Source of the DNA: Halichondria panicea
Taxonomy: Eukaryota > Porifera > Demospongiae > Suberitida > Halichondriidae
NCBI RefSeq assembly: GCF_963675165.1
Contig: NC_087388.1
Coordinates: 2,024,800-2,088,799 of the forward strand
DNA: 64,000 bases
Direction of reading: 5' to 3'
Positions within the stretch are counted from its first letter, which is position 1. Each line of letters starts with the position of its first letter. Below are positions 37,326 to 48,495 of this stretch, in pieces. The position numbers and the translations under genes were made by a program. The notes beneath the pieces were generated by a model. That model was given only the letters and a program-made list of their open reading frames with translations, had not been told where the DNA came from and did no database searches.

Positions 37326-37606
37326 AGGCCACTGCAACTTTGACTTTAGTTTCCTGTCCAGCTTCCTCATCTATTATTTCATTATTGACCTTTGTACCTT
37401 GTTATTATGACATCATTGCGTTACATAATGCCGCATGGGTCTTCTAAGAAAACCATAAAGACTATCAGGAGTGCATGAATAATTATTCATGCGCTCCTGA
37501 TTGTATTATATATTCATAGTATAGTGGATACGGTTAATAGACAGCAGCTCGTCCTCATCAAATTAATGTCCTGACAGGAAACTAAAGTCAAAGTTGCAGC
37601 GGCCTA
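37326..37606. mobile_element. MITE abutting the 3' end of the coiled-coil gene
   Basis: AGGCCACTGCAACTTTGACT on the left and AGTCAAAGTTGCAGCGGCCT on the right are inverted; the full TIR is ~33 bp (through TTTCCTGTC/GACAGGAAA). A perfect small palindrome (CATGAATAATTATTCATG) lies near its centre. The right end is six bases from the stop codon of the minus-strand gene, so that gene's 3' untranslated region probably lies in this element. Confidence 0.8.
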
Positions 37607-37612
37607 CATGAG

Positions 37613-40600
37613 CTAATCAGAAGAGTATAGTCTGACTTCTTGAAATGCTCTTAGAAGCTTCTGGAACTTTGTCTCCATGTTCCTCTTCTCTCTGGCCACC
37701 TCCGAGAGCAACTCCCTCATCTCATGCTCCACCCCCGTCACCTGCAAGGGGGAGGGGCATCCGATACTGGCTGTGTACTGGTCAATTATTGCTAAGCCTG
37801 GATCGAATTTGTTGTTTTTTTCCCCAAAATGTCTATCCATTTTTACACCCATGCTTTTATATACTGTATAGCGGCAAATTTTCGCGGGTGCAAATTTTTG
37901 CTATTTGGCTCCAGAGCCCTCAACAGAAATTTTTGTGGGTTCTAATATTCGCGTTTCAATGCCAGAAAACTACACCCACCGCGTACCGATAGCTTGCATG
38001 TGAAATTACCAGTGCGTGGGAGTTTGTCCAGGTTTTAATTTTCGCGTTGCTACTCTGCCCTCCAAAAACGAGAAATTTTGCACCCCACGAAAATTTCCCG
38101 CTATACGGTACATATTTTTCTTCTTATGAGCAGCAGTGTTACTCATGTTGAATTGACATAAACTATATATACACAGTCTCACAACATGCATGCAGGAAGT
38201 ATGCAAGTAGCCTCGTTCCCAGGCCAATTTTAATTTTTCTTGACGAGGCTGGTGTGCAAGATGTAAGCAGCATGTGGCATTGTGGCTTGGCCCTGATAAA
38301 TTATGCACCCATTTTTCTATTCTTGAAAAATGTGCCTATTAATTCTTATAAAAAATTCGTAAAATCTGCCCAAAAATGTGACATAATGAGTGCTGCAAGC
38401 TGCGCTGTGCTAATGCCACTCGCCACGTTTTGCTTTCGCTCAAAAACTATAGAGTATATATTATAGAAGAGGTAAATGTAGGTCGCTTTGCATATGTTAT
38501 TATGTTGTATAAAATGTTACGTTGATTGCAATTGTTGACAAGAATGAATTGAATTCCACACAGTCATTATAGGAGAGGAGCTTAATGAAACAGAAGCCTA
38601 TCTGATGGCTTGGATAGAAGCAACTTCAATGGCCTGTAGCCTAACAGTGGGAGCAAGCCTTTGTCAAAGGCATAGTCTGTAGTCTGTAAGAATAGTAAGA
38701 GAGCACAGACAGTAGTAGTAGTATCTAAAAGTCCATGTATAATAATTATAGTATCTATCTATAACTAAGAAAAGACTTGTATTGTTATCTATCAGACTTG
38801 TGTACATGCATCTATTGTATATGGTATCATTGTCGTGTTTTGTGGCTTACCAGGACCTCAAGAAAAAGAAGTAATATGATTCTGCCAGGACTGAATTCTC
38901 TCACATGTGGGATGAGCGCGCATGCGCATTACATCTACAGGTATAAGCATAGATAGTAGAGGAAGGGGATTGGAAACGGGATCACGTGAGCTTATGTTTG
39001 CAACGTAAGGCCTCTGCCGCCCTCTGGACAGTCCACATGTCAACCATAGACACCTTGAGGTGTGATTTCACTGGTTTTGAGGTCAAGAGAAAGAGAGGAT
39101 ACTAGGTAAATAAATGTATGAATAGCCCTAAAATTTGTCTTTAGGCATGCATGGCTAGGTACAAAATAAAACATTATTACTAGCTAGTTCACTCTTTGTA
39201 GAACACAAACTTTGAAGATTTACAACACTTAGCTTCTCTCGTGGGGTAAGAACTGACTTATGAATTGCATCTGAATGATCACAGTAGTAGTACATGATGG
39301 TATTTTATTGTTTCAGCTGTATATTGGAGTGGGGATATCATACTTCTTGAGTTATTGGCCGATTTGTTGATTTCCACTAGCCATCTTTGCGGGGAAGCTT
39401 CTCTATAACTAAGCTGAGTTTATATTCAAGACTTGGCAACATTAAAAATCAATGTCTATAATTATTATTGCATTGCATTTTGTATTCATGCTCTGATTTT
39501 GTCACCGCAGTGTCGATGTGTGGCAAGAATTAACTTGAACGGAGAAATCACTGGAAGAACATTGATAATTCATGTATATAGTTATGTTTAGACCATGCTT
39601 ATACCTTTTATTGATTGTTTATTGTTGTCTATGCATGATCATAAGCTTGCTCAAGCTTTTAGTTAAGCATAAACTGACATTTAGTGCATAAAAGTTTTGC
39701 AAGCTCAGCACTTTAAGCTGCATCTATGGTCGCGGCTATAATCCGTGTGAAATAGTGCGTTTCTAATCCCCTTCCTCTACTATCTATGGTATAAGGGGTG
39801 TGACTGCAAAGAGGCAAGTTCACAAATGGCCACTATAGCTAGCTGCTTTAACAGCTCTTATCTGGCTCTTGAAATTTGTAGCTAACAAAACTAGCGCTTT
39901 AGTGCAAGGCTATAACTCATAAGTTGAATAATATTCACTTTCAGCCATTTTTGCTATGAGAACTTTGTTATGCAAAACTTAATGTAATGATCTTTACCAA
40001 AAATGGCCATTGATGCCCAGTTGTTCTTTAGACACCTATTATGCAAACATTATTTACCAGGGCCTAATTGTGGCACTGCATGGTCCATCAAAAATAATTG
40101 TTCGAGCCCATTTTGCTAAATTTCTCAAGTCCCTCAAATTTTGCTAGGACATTTTTGGTCAAGGCCTAATCATTGCACTATCTTACCCTTTGCTGGGCCA
40201 GTTGAATCTCTCTGTCCTTCTCCGCTATGATCCTGGTCACATGCTGATCATGTGATTTCTGCTTGGCGTCCAGCTGATCTCTGAATGCATCATCACAAGT
40301 CCGTAACCTTTGCTGACACAATCTGTGGTAATGACATGTTTAGCATAGGTATTATCATTGTAAGCACATACATACATGGATGTAGCTGTTGTACGTGTGT
40401 ACCCAGTGAACACAACTTGGGGAAGAATTAAAGAAACACTGGCGACTATCACAAGGCATCAATCTAGAGACTAAGATCATAATAATCATCTACATGTTGC
40501 TTAAAACAAAATAAGTGTACAGTACGTGTATGTTACTGCGACTAAGATGCTCGAAATACAAATCTACATGTAGTTGGCTTCCGATGTAATGCCTATTCAC

Positions 40601-43600
40601 TGACATAATAGTTCATAGACAGGACAGACACCAACTAACCTCAGTTCCTCCAGAGCAGCCTCCTTCTCCCTCACCAGAGCGGCCTCTCGCTGTGAGAAGC
40701 TCTCCTGCAGTTTGCCCATGCTCTCCTCCAGTCCACCCAGCACCCCAACCTTCTCCTCCCACTGGACCTTCAACTTGCTGCAGGGATGGGGAGAAGGCAT
40801 GTTTTTGGATTTGAGCCCATAAGTTTGGTAATGATAATACAGTAAGAAAAATGTCTATAACATAAGCTTGCAGCAACAGTGCCGACAACACAACAAAGTA
40901 AGGAGCTGACCTGTATTTGGACTTCCATTGCTCTAGTTTCTCCTGACAGTCGGTCAGCTCCTCCTTGAGTGAGTCCTTGCGCTCCAACAGACCAGAAACT
41001 TGCTCCTACACAGAAGCATGTACATGTAGTACAAGTAATGGACAATCAGCGAGGTAATTTAATCAGTGAAGGAATTTAGTAAAAGTGAAGATGAAAGGCC
41101 CATCTTGACAAAAAAAAGATGGACTAGCTTCCACACAACTATGATCTAAAACACACCATGAACGAACTCTCTACAACACACAAAATACCACCACACCCAC
41201 TCCCAATCCCTCTACCTGCAGGTCATGGTTCTCCGCTTGCTCCTGCTCCAGCTGCAGCTGCAGACTCTGCTGCTCCCTCTGTAAGTCCTGTTGTAGTGAG
41301 TGGCTCTCCCGTTCCTTGCTGGAGAGAGCTTGCTTGAGATCTTGAATACTGCCAAGCTGGTCTTCAACCTACATGTACGTATAGGGTACATGTATAAGGA
41401 TAACCAGAGAGTGAATATAGACATAAATGTATACTTACTACTTATAATAACTACATGCACTGTTTATAATAAGTACATGCTTATATGGGAAAATAACAAT
41501 GTAGAGGTTGCTTGCAAGTAAAACAATAACACGATGCTGATAGTTAACTAATAGCCATTCAGTGATCATTTTGTGACGCACCTGTTTCTCTTTGATCCTC
41601 ACTGCTTCCCTCTCCCTCTGCAGTTGTTCTCTCGTAGACTTGACCTCCTCTGAGAGTCCCTGAAGTTGAGCCTCCATTCTGCCCCGATCCTGAGCGAGGG
41701 TGGCTCCCTGGTGAGCCAACTCCCTCCCCCACAACTGTCTCTCTTCTCGGAGACCATCAATCACAGACTCCTGAGCCTGGACCCTCGACAACAGGCGACC
41801 ATTCTCCTGTGAACCAGACCACTCATAGTGACACAAGTATTAAAGAGGGTGACCGTTATAATTATATCGCCACAAAATGCTCTGTAATTGGTCTACATGT
41901 ACCTCTTGTAGTGATTGGAGTTTCACTTCAAGCTTGTGTTTGTTGGCCACTTGGTCTTCTAGTAGTGTGATGCGATCCTGGATAAAATATGCAGAGTGAG
42001 CGTAATCATGTGTTGGCTAATGTTTGTGAACACTGTAGAGTGAACGCTTAATTTAAGTGTCACTACAATGTCACTTCCACAAGCTACAGATACTGTACAG
42101 TCTCTAGTCGCTACTCTAAATCACACTCACTTTGAACTGAGTGACAGCCTCCTGCTTGCTCCTACCCAGTTCTCCAATCCTGCCCTTCTGTTCCTTCGCT
42201 AATGACGTCAGCTCTAGTATCATGGCATTGGCTTTCTGCTCTTTCTGTACAGCTGCTATAGCCGTCTCCCTTGACGACTCTACATCCCCAGACACCTGTT
42301 GGTAGGTCCGATGCAACTCTTGGAATCGGCCTGTTTCAATTCTCAGTGCCATTCTAAATTCGTCTTCTAAATTGTGATAAGAGTTTTGGTGTTCAGATAT
42401 CTTCTCCTTGTACTGTTCAACCAGAGCTTCCATTCTAGCTCTCTCTGTTGCCACCTCTTTGGAGATTAGTTCTTGAAGCTGAAGGTAAAAACAAATACGT
42501 TAGTGAGGCCTGTCCTTGCTCGTGGATATCCATCGCATCTGTTAAGCTATGCATAAATGGTCAATCTTTGGTTGGTATTCATTTACCACCTTCATGAAAG
42601 GGGTCACATAATTATTCCAACTCAAGTTATGGGACTTTGAATAATAATCATTACCAATACAAAGCTGTTCTTGTTTCCCCTTGGGTCACACCCAATATAT
42701 ACTATGCGATAATGGATATACAGTACCTCATTGCTCTCCAGAGGTTTGCAGTTCTTCATTTGCTTTTGATGCTCTCTCTCTCTGTTGGCCAGCATCTCTT
42801 GAGTTTGGTGAAGCTGAGCCTTCAAATGTCGCACACTCTTCGTCAATAGCTCCACCTCTCTCGCACAGCCTGCTGCTCTTCTTTCAGCCTCTTTCGTTCG
42901 AGAACTCAATTCTGTCAGATCTTTAATCTTTTCGGTCTCTAAGCTTCGACAGTTTTCCTCGAGTCTCCTCAACAGATCCATTTGTTCAGCATCGCGTGTA
43001 TGCATTTTGTCTAACTCAGTGCTTGAATCTTCAAGCTGTCCTCGTAATTCATCGAGTTGGCACTTGAGTGTCGCCTTGTTTTGGTTCGCCCCTGTCACCT
43101 TTGAATTGAGACGTGAGTTCTGGACTACACATAATTCGTGTTTAGCTTGTACATCTGCTAGTTTGGTTTGTAGTGTTTGGACATGCTCCACTAGTCTCTC
43201 GGCAGCTTGCTCCGCCTTCCATCTTCTCTCACGCTCTTTTTCCAAGTCCTGTGTGCGGGGGTGTGTGTTTAGGGGGTGTGATGGATGATACACACGCATG
43301 TATACATGCACAGTATTTATTATTAACTATGTACAATGTAGAACGGTGTAAAGACTGGGTAGCTTTAGCTCTACATTGAGCCGTAGCCTCAACACTTTTA
43401 AAAGTACATGCAACCTCATAATAAAGTAGATCTCATGACTTGACTTGTCACACACAATTAGTTGTACCTGTTGCAGTGTAGCCTGTTGAGATTTCACTGT
43501 TTTTGGTCCTGGATTCTTGAGCAATCTTTCCTTAGTCCTCTGGTCCTCCGTAGGTGTAGTCACATGTTTACTTGGGGCCCGCTTTAAATCATGGTTTCTC

Positions 43601-44330
43601 ACACTCACTAAACTAGAAGTCTTCCTTGTGTGACGAATTGTTGAACCAGTAGTTCTGAGTTTTGCAATATTGTTGACTTTAGAACTCCTGGAAGGACGAG
43701 ACGTTGAAGAAGACGCTAATGTGTCAGCATGTGTAGTGTCCTCCTCTGCGCTGGGGGTAGAGTCTGTGGGGAGAGGGGGCGGGGGTTTAGTGTGAGACAA
43801 AACATAAATATGGGTAGAGTACCAGAATCATTTAGTGTCCTCTGCTTCTGTTGCCTTCCTCTGTACGGACTTGCCTGTGATGGAAAGTTGACATTTTTAT
43901 AATAAATTTCCGATATCCACCATAATAATTATTTTATACCTTAGTTTTGTGTAGTAGGGATGTCAGTTGTTTTTCAAGTAGAAGCAGACGGCCTTCATAG
44001 TCAGGTCGTCTCAGTGCACACCCACTGCCGTCGTCAGTGCTCGAGGACTTCTGTCTGTACGACTCGAGAACTGTGTCTATACGTGGAGTGGGCAGGGGCT
44101 CCTGAAATACCAGTACATGTAGATGATAATTATATTAAAAGCAGTACCAATTTATAGTTACCTTATCGGTAGCATTGTCAGAGGTGTCCAGAAACCCAAG
44201 GTATGTGTCTAATACTGTAGTGGGGTGAATGTATTCAATCAGAAGTACCTGCTCCTGCTTCCTCTTATCCAGAGAAAGAAGTGTTTGAGAGACTTACCTG
44301 ATGTCATGTCGAAGTCATTATTTTTGTGCT
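37613..44330 (-). CDS. Coiled-coil protein, at least 13 exons, possibly LRRCC1-like
   Basis: Exons with matching phases and GT-AG borders, 3' to 5' on the plus scale: 37613-37741 (stop TAG), 40187-40322, 40640-40777, 40911-41005, 41216-41368, 41582-41806, 41903-41977, 42131-42478, 42727-43248, 43468-43763, 43823-43874, 43940-44101, and one from 44162 to about 44290. The 12 resolved exons give 776 residues. The N-terminal exon reads SQTLLSLDKRKQEQ then LDTYLGFLDTSD, which looks like the capping end of a leucine-rich repeat. Next come a Ser/Thr/Lys-rich linker (KVNNIAKLRTTGSTIRHTRK) and long heptad coiled coil, ending EHEMRELLSEVAREKRNMET. LRR cap plus long coiled coil suggests LRRCC1 (CLERC, a centriole protein), but this is unconfirmed; other centrosomal coiled-coil proteins remain possible. 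The true start was not found. A weak candidate is an ATG at 44479 (MSLANLDLHDMQGTQVREVW). Confidence 0.75.
37742..40186. other. Long last intron of the coiled-coil gene
   Basis: About 2.4 kb, the largest intron in the gene. At 37865-38110 there is a MITE with ends GTATAGCGGCAAATTTTCGC and GAAAATTTCCCGCTATACGG. A TAGCC-type foldback lies near 38208-38252. A ~25-bp inverted pair (ATAGATAGTAGAGGAAGGGG at ~38952 and its inverse at ~39765) brackets about 0.8 kb. No further exon was recognised. Confidence 0.6.
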
Positions 44331-45189
44331 GGCTGATATTTGTAGGTGGGCGTGGCTCGATCACCAACACACCCCTTTTAGGCCGCTATTTTATCACGTG
44401 AGCGACTTAGCACAGCCGCCCACACTTCCCGCACTTGCGTCCCCTGCATATCATGTAGATCTAGGTTAGCTAAAGACATTCCTGTCTGGCCACTCAGGAT
44501 GTTTTATAATTGATTTACCCATAGATACTATAAATTTATAGTATCTATGATTTACCAGTAGCTATAATTTTGACATCATTATGCTGATTGCTGAGTGCAC
44601 AGCCAGCCTGACAGACAAAATTGATGGCTACCGTAAGTAACGGCTGGCTGGCTACGCTCATCTCACCCCCAAATAGTATTTAATGATCTCATTGCTATAG
44701 ATGTGTTATTTGCTGCTGCATGTATATAATAATTTACGATTAAATGTACCAGAAAATGAATTGAATAGGTTTCGTTAAACCGGTTGAATTAGGCTGATGA
44801 AGGTAAATAATAGGCTGAAAAATAGTAAGGACTCGAGGCTAGATGGCAGAGTGGGTTCCAATGTTGCCTCAAATCCTGTTTCGAGGCAAGTTTTAATGGG
44901 TCACAGGTTCGAACCCTGTGTGCACAGTGAAAACTGTGAGTTTTACTTTATATGTACATGCGTGTCAGGAAGTTGCTCCTTATAAAATGATACCATAATT
45001 TTAATGGCTTAATTTTATATGCAAGACTGCATGCATGGCAACAACAACAATTTATATGTACACTCAATCAATTGACTGTATACTACATGATAAACCTCCA
45101 TTATGTCTTGATCGTCTTCTCTGACAGTGTCTATATATAATATTATGATTTGTACTAGACACAACCATAATAAGACAATAGCTGCCCGT
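44331..45189. other. Intergenic; may hold the 5' end of the coiled-coil gene
   Basis: On the minus strand an ATG at 44479 opens a 33-codon frame that could be a first exon. Otherwise only the tRNA-like sequence at 44838-44935 is recognisable. Confidence 0.4.
44838..44935 (+). repeat. tRNA-like sequence with A and B boxes (SINE head or tRNA relic)
   Basis: TGGCAGAGTGG fits the internal A box and GGTTCGAACCC the B box of RNA polymerase III genes, about 60 bp apart. Between them TTGCCTC...GAGGCAA can pair as a stem. The T-stem pairs well (CACAG/CTGTG). The acceptor arms do not pair convincingly, so a functional tRNA is unlikely; a Leu/Ser-type tRNA pseudogene or a tRNA-derived SINE fits better. 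Confidence 0.4.
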
Positions 45190-45290
45190 GAAACTACCTG
45201 TTTGGTCTTCCTGACGAGAAGTAAGAACCACGACGTAAAATGAAGAGCTTCATAGATAGCTTCTGGAATGAGTAGAACTGCATGGTGTCA
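45190..45290. repeat. ~95-bp inverted duplication, left arm
   Basis: GTGAAACTACCTG...GGTCTTCCTGACGA...GAAGAGCTTCAT...TAGCTTCTGGAATGAGTA. The inverse of this lies at 46350-46445 with about 85-90% identity by eye. The right arm ends ~75 bp before the Kunitz gene's start codon. Confidence 0.8.
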
Positions 45291-45454
45291 GAGAATGTCA
45301 CCAGGACGTATAGAGGGGTATGTATGGTGAATACTCAATATAAGTCAATATTGATCGATTCAGTATAGTACCCTAAAAGATGCATTAATTTTACTATTGT
45401 CTGAATAATGCAATACGCATAATTATACGTGCATATTCACTAGATGCATACATA

Positions 45455-46296
45455 ATTTTAATCCGGCAACCCTTGGGATAGTGCAGCTTGAATAGCGAGG
45501 TGGCCGTATTACATAAAATAGCCACGGCTAAAAACAACCCTACATCGAATCTAATGGCGATTCTGTCTCAAGGATAATGAATCTTTATGCTCTCTATTTA
45601 AGTGTGATCCGTGCCAAACCACACCCAAAACGTCATATCCGACCGTAATATATACAAACATTTTGGGGCAGTACTGGCCAGTACTAGGCCTTGCCCAATT
45701 ATGCTCAAAATTTTGCCTATTAGTCTATAGTCTCCAAGTCTCATGCATTGTACCTATTAGTCTTTAATTCTTACCCATTAGTCTTTAATTATTACCCATT
45801 ATAGTCTCAATAAAAATCATCAACGAGAATAATACTGCAACATCATAGCCGCTTCTACATAATCTTCTAAGAAACTATATTGGTGAAATAAATCTTAGAA
45901 AAGAGTTAACTGATCTAGTAGTACTACTATAGCACCTTCCATACGTATATACTCAGTATTAGCATTACTCATGCTATTGAGGCTATAGTGCTTCTATAAA
46001 TCATACTTTCTACCAACATTTGGTAAAAATTGCCTAATAGGCTCTAATAATTATTTTTTGCCTATTAGGCTGGCATAATGCTCAATGCTCCACTGCACCT
46101 ATTAGTCTCAAAATTATGCTAGCATAATCATAATTGGGAAAGGCCTAGCCAGTACACGGAATAGCGAGTGGCCACAATTCAGGGCGAGTTTTTTGCAGTA
46201 AACATCTAGCTAGCAATTCATGCCAAACCAAGTGACTGGTATATCGAGGTTGGCCGTACTTCAGAGAGCCGGAAGAGCGAGTGAGTCTACTAGCTG
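45455..46296 (-). mobile_element. Tigger/pogo-like MITE, disrupted copy
   Basis: An inverse copy of 15703-16148: it starts near CCGGCAACCCTTGGGATAGT and ends GAGCCGGAAGAGCGAGTGAG then TCTACTA. Its middle is split by a 463-bp element. The outermost terminal bases on the left have decayed. Confidence 0.75.
45685..46147. mobile_element. hAT-like MITE with 8-bp target duplication
   Basis: Starts TAGGCCTTGCCCAATTATG, ends CATAATTGGGAAAGGCCTA (18 of 19 inverted matches), and is flanked by GCCAGTAC at 45677-45684 and 46148-46155. The 8-bp duplication is the hAT signature. Repeats of GCCTATTAGTCT-like phrases fill the interior. The related copy at 15.8 kb is uninterrupted at the same site. Confidence 0.88.
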
Positions 46297-46349
46297 TATA
46301 TATAGCATATTGCATGCATAGATATACAATATAGAGAGAGATACATACA

Positions 46350-46445
46350 GTTGTACTCATTCCAGAAGCTATCCATGAAGCTCTTCGTTTTACGCTGTGG
46401 TTCTCACTTGTCGTCAGGAAGACCGACGTGGTAGTTTCACAGGTA
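46350..46445. repeat. ~95-bp inverted duplication, right arm
   Basis: The inverse of 45190-45290. Its position directly upstream of the Kunitz gene suggests it may contain that gene's promoter or 5' untranslated sequence; this is inference. Confidence 0.8.
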
Positions 46446-46516
46446 GCTATGCTTGTAGTTAAAGGGTCTAACTGAATATCTGGTTCATCAGTTTGACGGC
46501 ATTCATTGAAGGGGCA

Positions 46517-47391
46517 ATGAGGAACTTGAGTATTCTTTTTCTGTTGGCTGCTGTATGTGCAGTGCTGGTCTACTGTGAAGAAAGTGAAGGTACGTTAGCT
46601 ATGCTTGTTGAATGTCATGCAGAGTAACAATATTTACAATGTATATAGATCAAGCCACAGCTGTTTCAAGCTGGTTCCGTCGACCAAACATCTGTCGTCT
46701 TGTTCGCTGCAAGTCTCCAAGATGTCCTCATCCGAAACGAGGGCGATGCTGCTCCTATTGCCCCAAAAAGCAAGGTATGCACTACGTACCAGTGTCAGTG
46801 ATGTACATTATTATAATTATGTGTTGAGAATCAATATTACATGCACACTCATGCAAGTCATGTATTGGGACTACAAAGCATAACCTGTATAAGCAAATTT
46901 CCATTAGGAATCTGCCATTTGCCTAAAGTGACCGGTCTCTGCAAAGCTTACTTCCCACGCTATTATTTCAGCAAGAAATCTGGAGAATGTGAGAAGTTTA
47001 TTTATGGTGGTTGCGGAGGAAATGCCAACAACTTCAAAACACTCCAGCAGTGCCAGCAAAAGTGTGGTGAGTGTACAATTACTGAACAAGTCTATGTTCC
47101 TATACAGCACAAACTATATAACTATGCAACTTTAATTTCCGCTAATATAGGAATTTGCAATTTGCCTAAAGTGACCGGTCACTGCAAAGCTTCCCTCCCA
47201 CGCTATCATTTCTGCAAGAAATCTGGACACTGTGAGAAATTTATATATGGTGGTTGCGGAGGAAATGCCAACAACTTCAAAACACTCCAGCAGTGCCAGC
47301 AAAAGTGTGGTGAGTGCATCAGTACCACCAATTAAACATGCAAGTTTATAACCTATTTTATATGCATGTAGGTGCTCGTGGAAAGTGTTGA
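46517..47391 (+). CDS. Secreted protein with Cys-rich domain and two Kunitz domains, 178 aa
   Basis: Five exons with phase-1 junctions: 46517-46589, 46649-46774, 46908-47066, 47151-47309 and 47372-47391. Exon 1 is a signal peptide ([20 protein letters not shown]). Exon 2 encodes a basic Cys-rich segment ([20 protein letters not shown]) whose CxxVxC...C...CCxxC spacing recalls von Willebrand type C modules. Exons 3 and 4 are each one Kunitz/BPTI domain of 53 residues with all six Cys and the [11 protein letters not shown] block. The P1 position after Cys2 is Lys in both ([16 protein letters not shown]), predicting inhibition of trypsin-like proteases. Exon 5 adds GARGKC and a stop; reading through its donor would instead give an ECISTTN end at 47335. 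AATAAA occurs at 47546-47551. Exons 3 and 4 are clearly a recent duplication. Role in defence or matrix protection is inference. Confidence 0.9.
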
Positions 47392-47615
47392 AAAGAGTTT
47401 GGTGTGTGAACTTTCAAAACTCAAGTATAGCAGAAAAAATAGACCTAGATATATTTAGTATAGTCTGAGCGTTCACAATCAATCAAAGTTTTAGTGATAA
47501 CAGTATACTGTAATGTTAGTATGCACACAGTGTCGTATATATAGAAATAAACCGTTTAAATAATACATCGATGAGAGGATGTCTGGTTCTATTTCCGACA
47601 GGACTACATTATAAT

Positions 47616-47956
47616 CAGGGGCGGATCCAGGAATTTTGGTAGGGGGGTAAAAATCACAAAACATTTTTCTAAAAAAAATGTCAACTGTTTTTTCAGTGTA
47701 GCTATTCTAGTTCTTTGGTGATACGATCTATTTTTGTGTTTCCTGCATGACTAATCAAGAATTCTCAGTCATGCTCAGTATCAAACTGGGTGTGGTCATG
47801 ATAATGTCACCTAGCTACATCGTGATCCAGTGCATGCTGAGTTAATAGCAGCTAGCTAGCTAAGTAGCTGATAGATCACTATATAGATGACGTTCTTAGC
47901 CTTAGGAGGAAGGGGGGGAATGGGCCCCCTATTCCATACCCCTGGATCCTCCCCTG
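47616..47956. mobile_element. MITE, CAGGGGCGG family, with 5-bp target duplication
   Basis: Starts CAGGGGCGGATCCAGG and ends CCTGGATCCTCCCCTG; ATAAT lies on both sides (47611-47615 and 47957-47961). Located ~65 bp past the Kunitz gene's likely polyadenylation signal. Confidence 0.9.
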
Positions 47957-48180
47957 ATAATGACCGCAAGTGCAATATGCCAGATATTGGCTCAGTAGTA
48001 CGGCTTTGAGACCACTAATTACTACGTAGCGCATTGTACGATTTTGTTGTGTGGGAGAAGCATAGTTATAATGAGTTTCATGCCTTCCGCATTCCTTATT
48101 TTGATACCACAAAAAAGTGAGTTGTAGGATAGGAACAATATAAAAGAGATCATTCCAACTTTTGTTCAAGCTTTCTGGCT

Positions 48181-48262
48181 GTGCAAATATATGGCATATT
48201 GCACTGTGGTGACTTGCTTTGATGTGCCTGGCTTCACTGTGCAATATGCCATATATTTGCAC
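48181..48262. repeat. 82-bp foldback
   Basis: GTGCAAATATATGGCATATT and its exact inverse AATATGCCATATATTTGCAC flank a ~35-bp loop. Confidence 0.8.
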
Positions 48263-48309
48263 TGAGGTTTCTTTGATCTTTTGCTCAAACATGCAACAAT
48301 TCAGTATAC

Positions 48310-48487
48310 TGTATAGTCAGTAATTTTTGGGGGGCAAAACATTCGCAATATTTAGTCACTTCGTTTTCGTAGTTGCTGCAGGTAAAGGTAGACAAGGTCT
48401 CTTCATTTGTGGGTAAAATATTCGTGGTCAGAGCTGCAACCACGAAAACCACGAATATTTGCCCCCATAAATTACTGACTATACAAT
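48310..48487. mobile_element. MITE, TATAGTCAGTAATTTTTGG family
   Basis: ACTGTATAGTCAGTAATTTT plus GGGGG at the left is mirrored by CCCCCATAAATTACTGACTA at the right. The interior phrases GCAGGTAAAGGTAGACAAGG and AACCACGAATATTT are shared with 56440-56660. Confidence 0.75.
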
Positions 48488-48495
48488 ATATCTGA

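Noticed and set aside
42622..43311. Coiled-coil exon read as a stand-alone 229-residue protein
   Set aside because: Its ends are intronic sequence; splice sites at 42727 and 43248 join it in phase to neighbouring exons.
44838..44935. Functional tRNA gene
   Set aside because: A and B boxes are present but the acceptor stem does not pair and the anticodon arm is not standard; kept only as a tRNA-like repeat.
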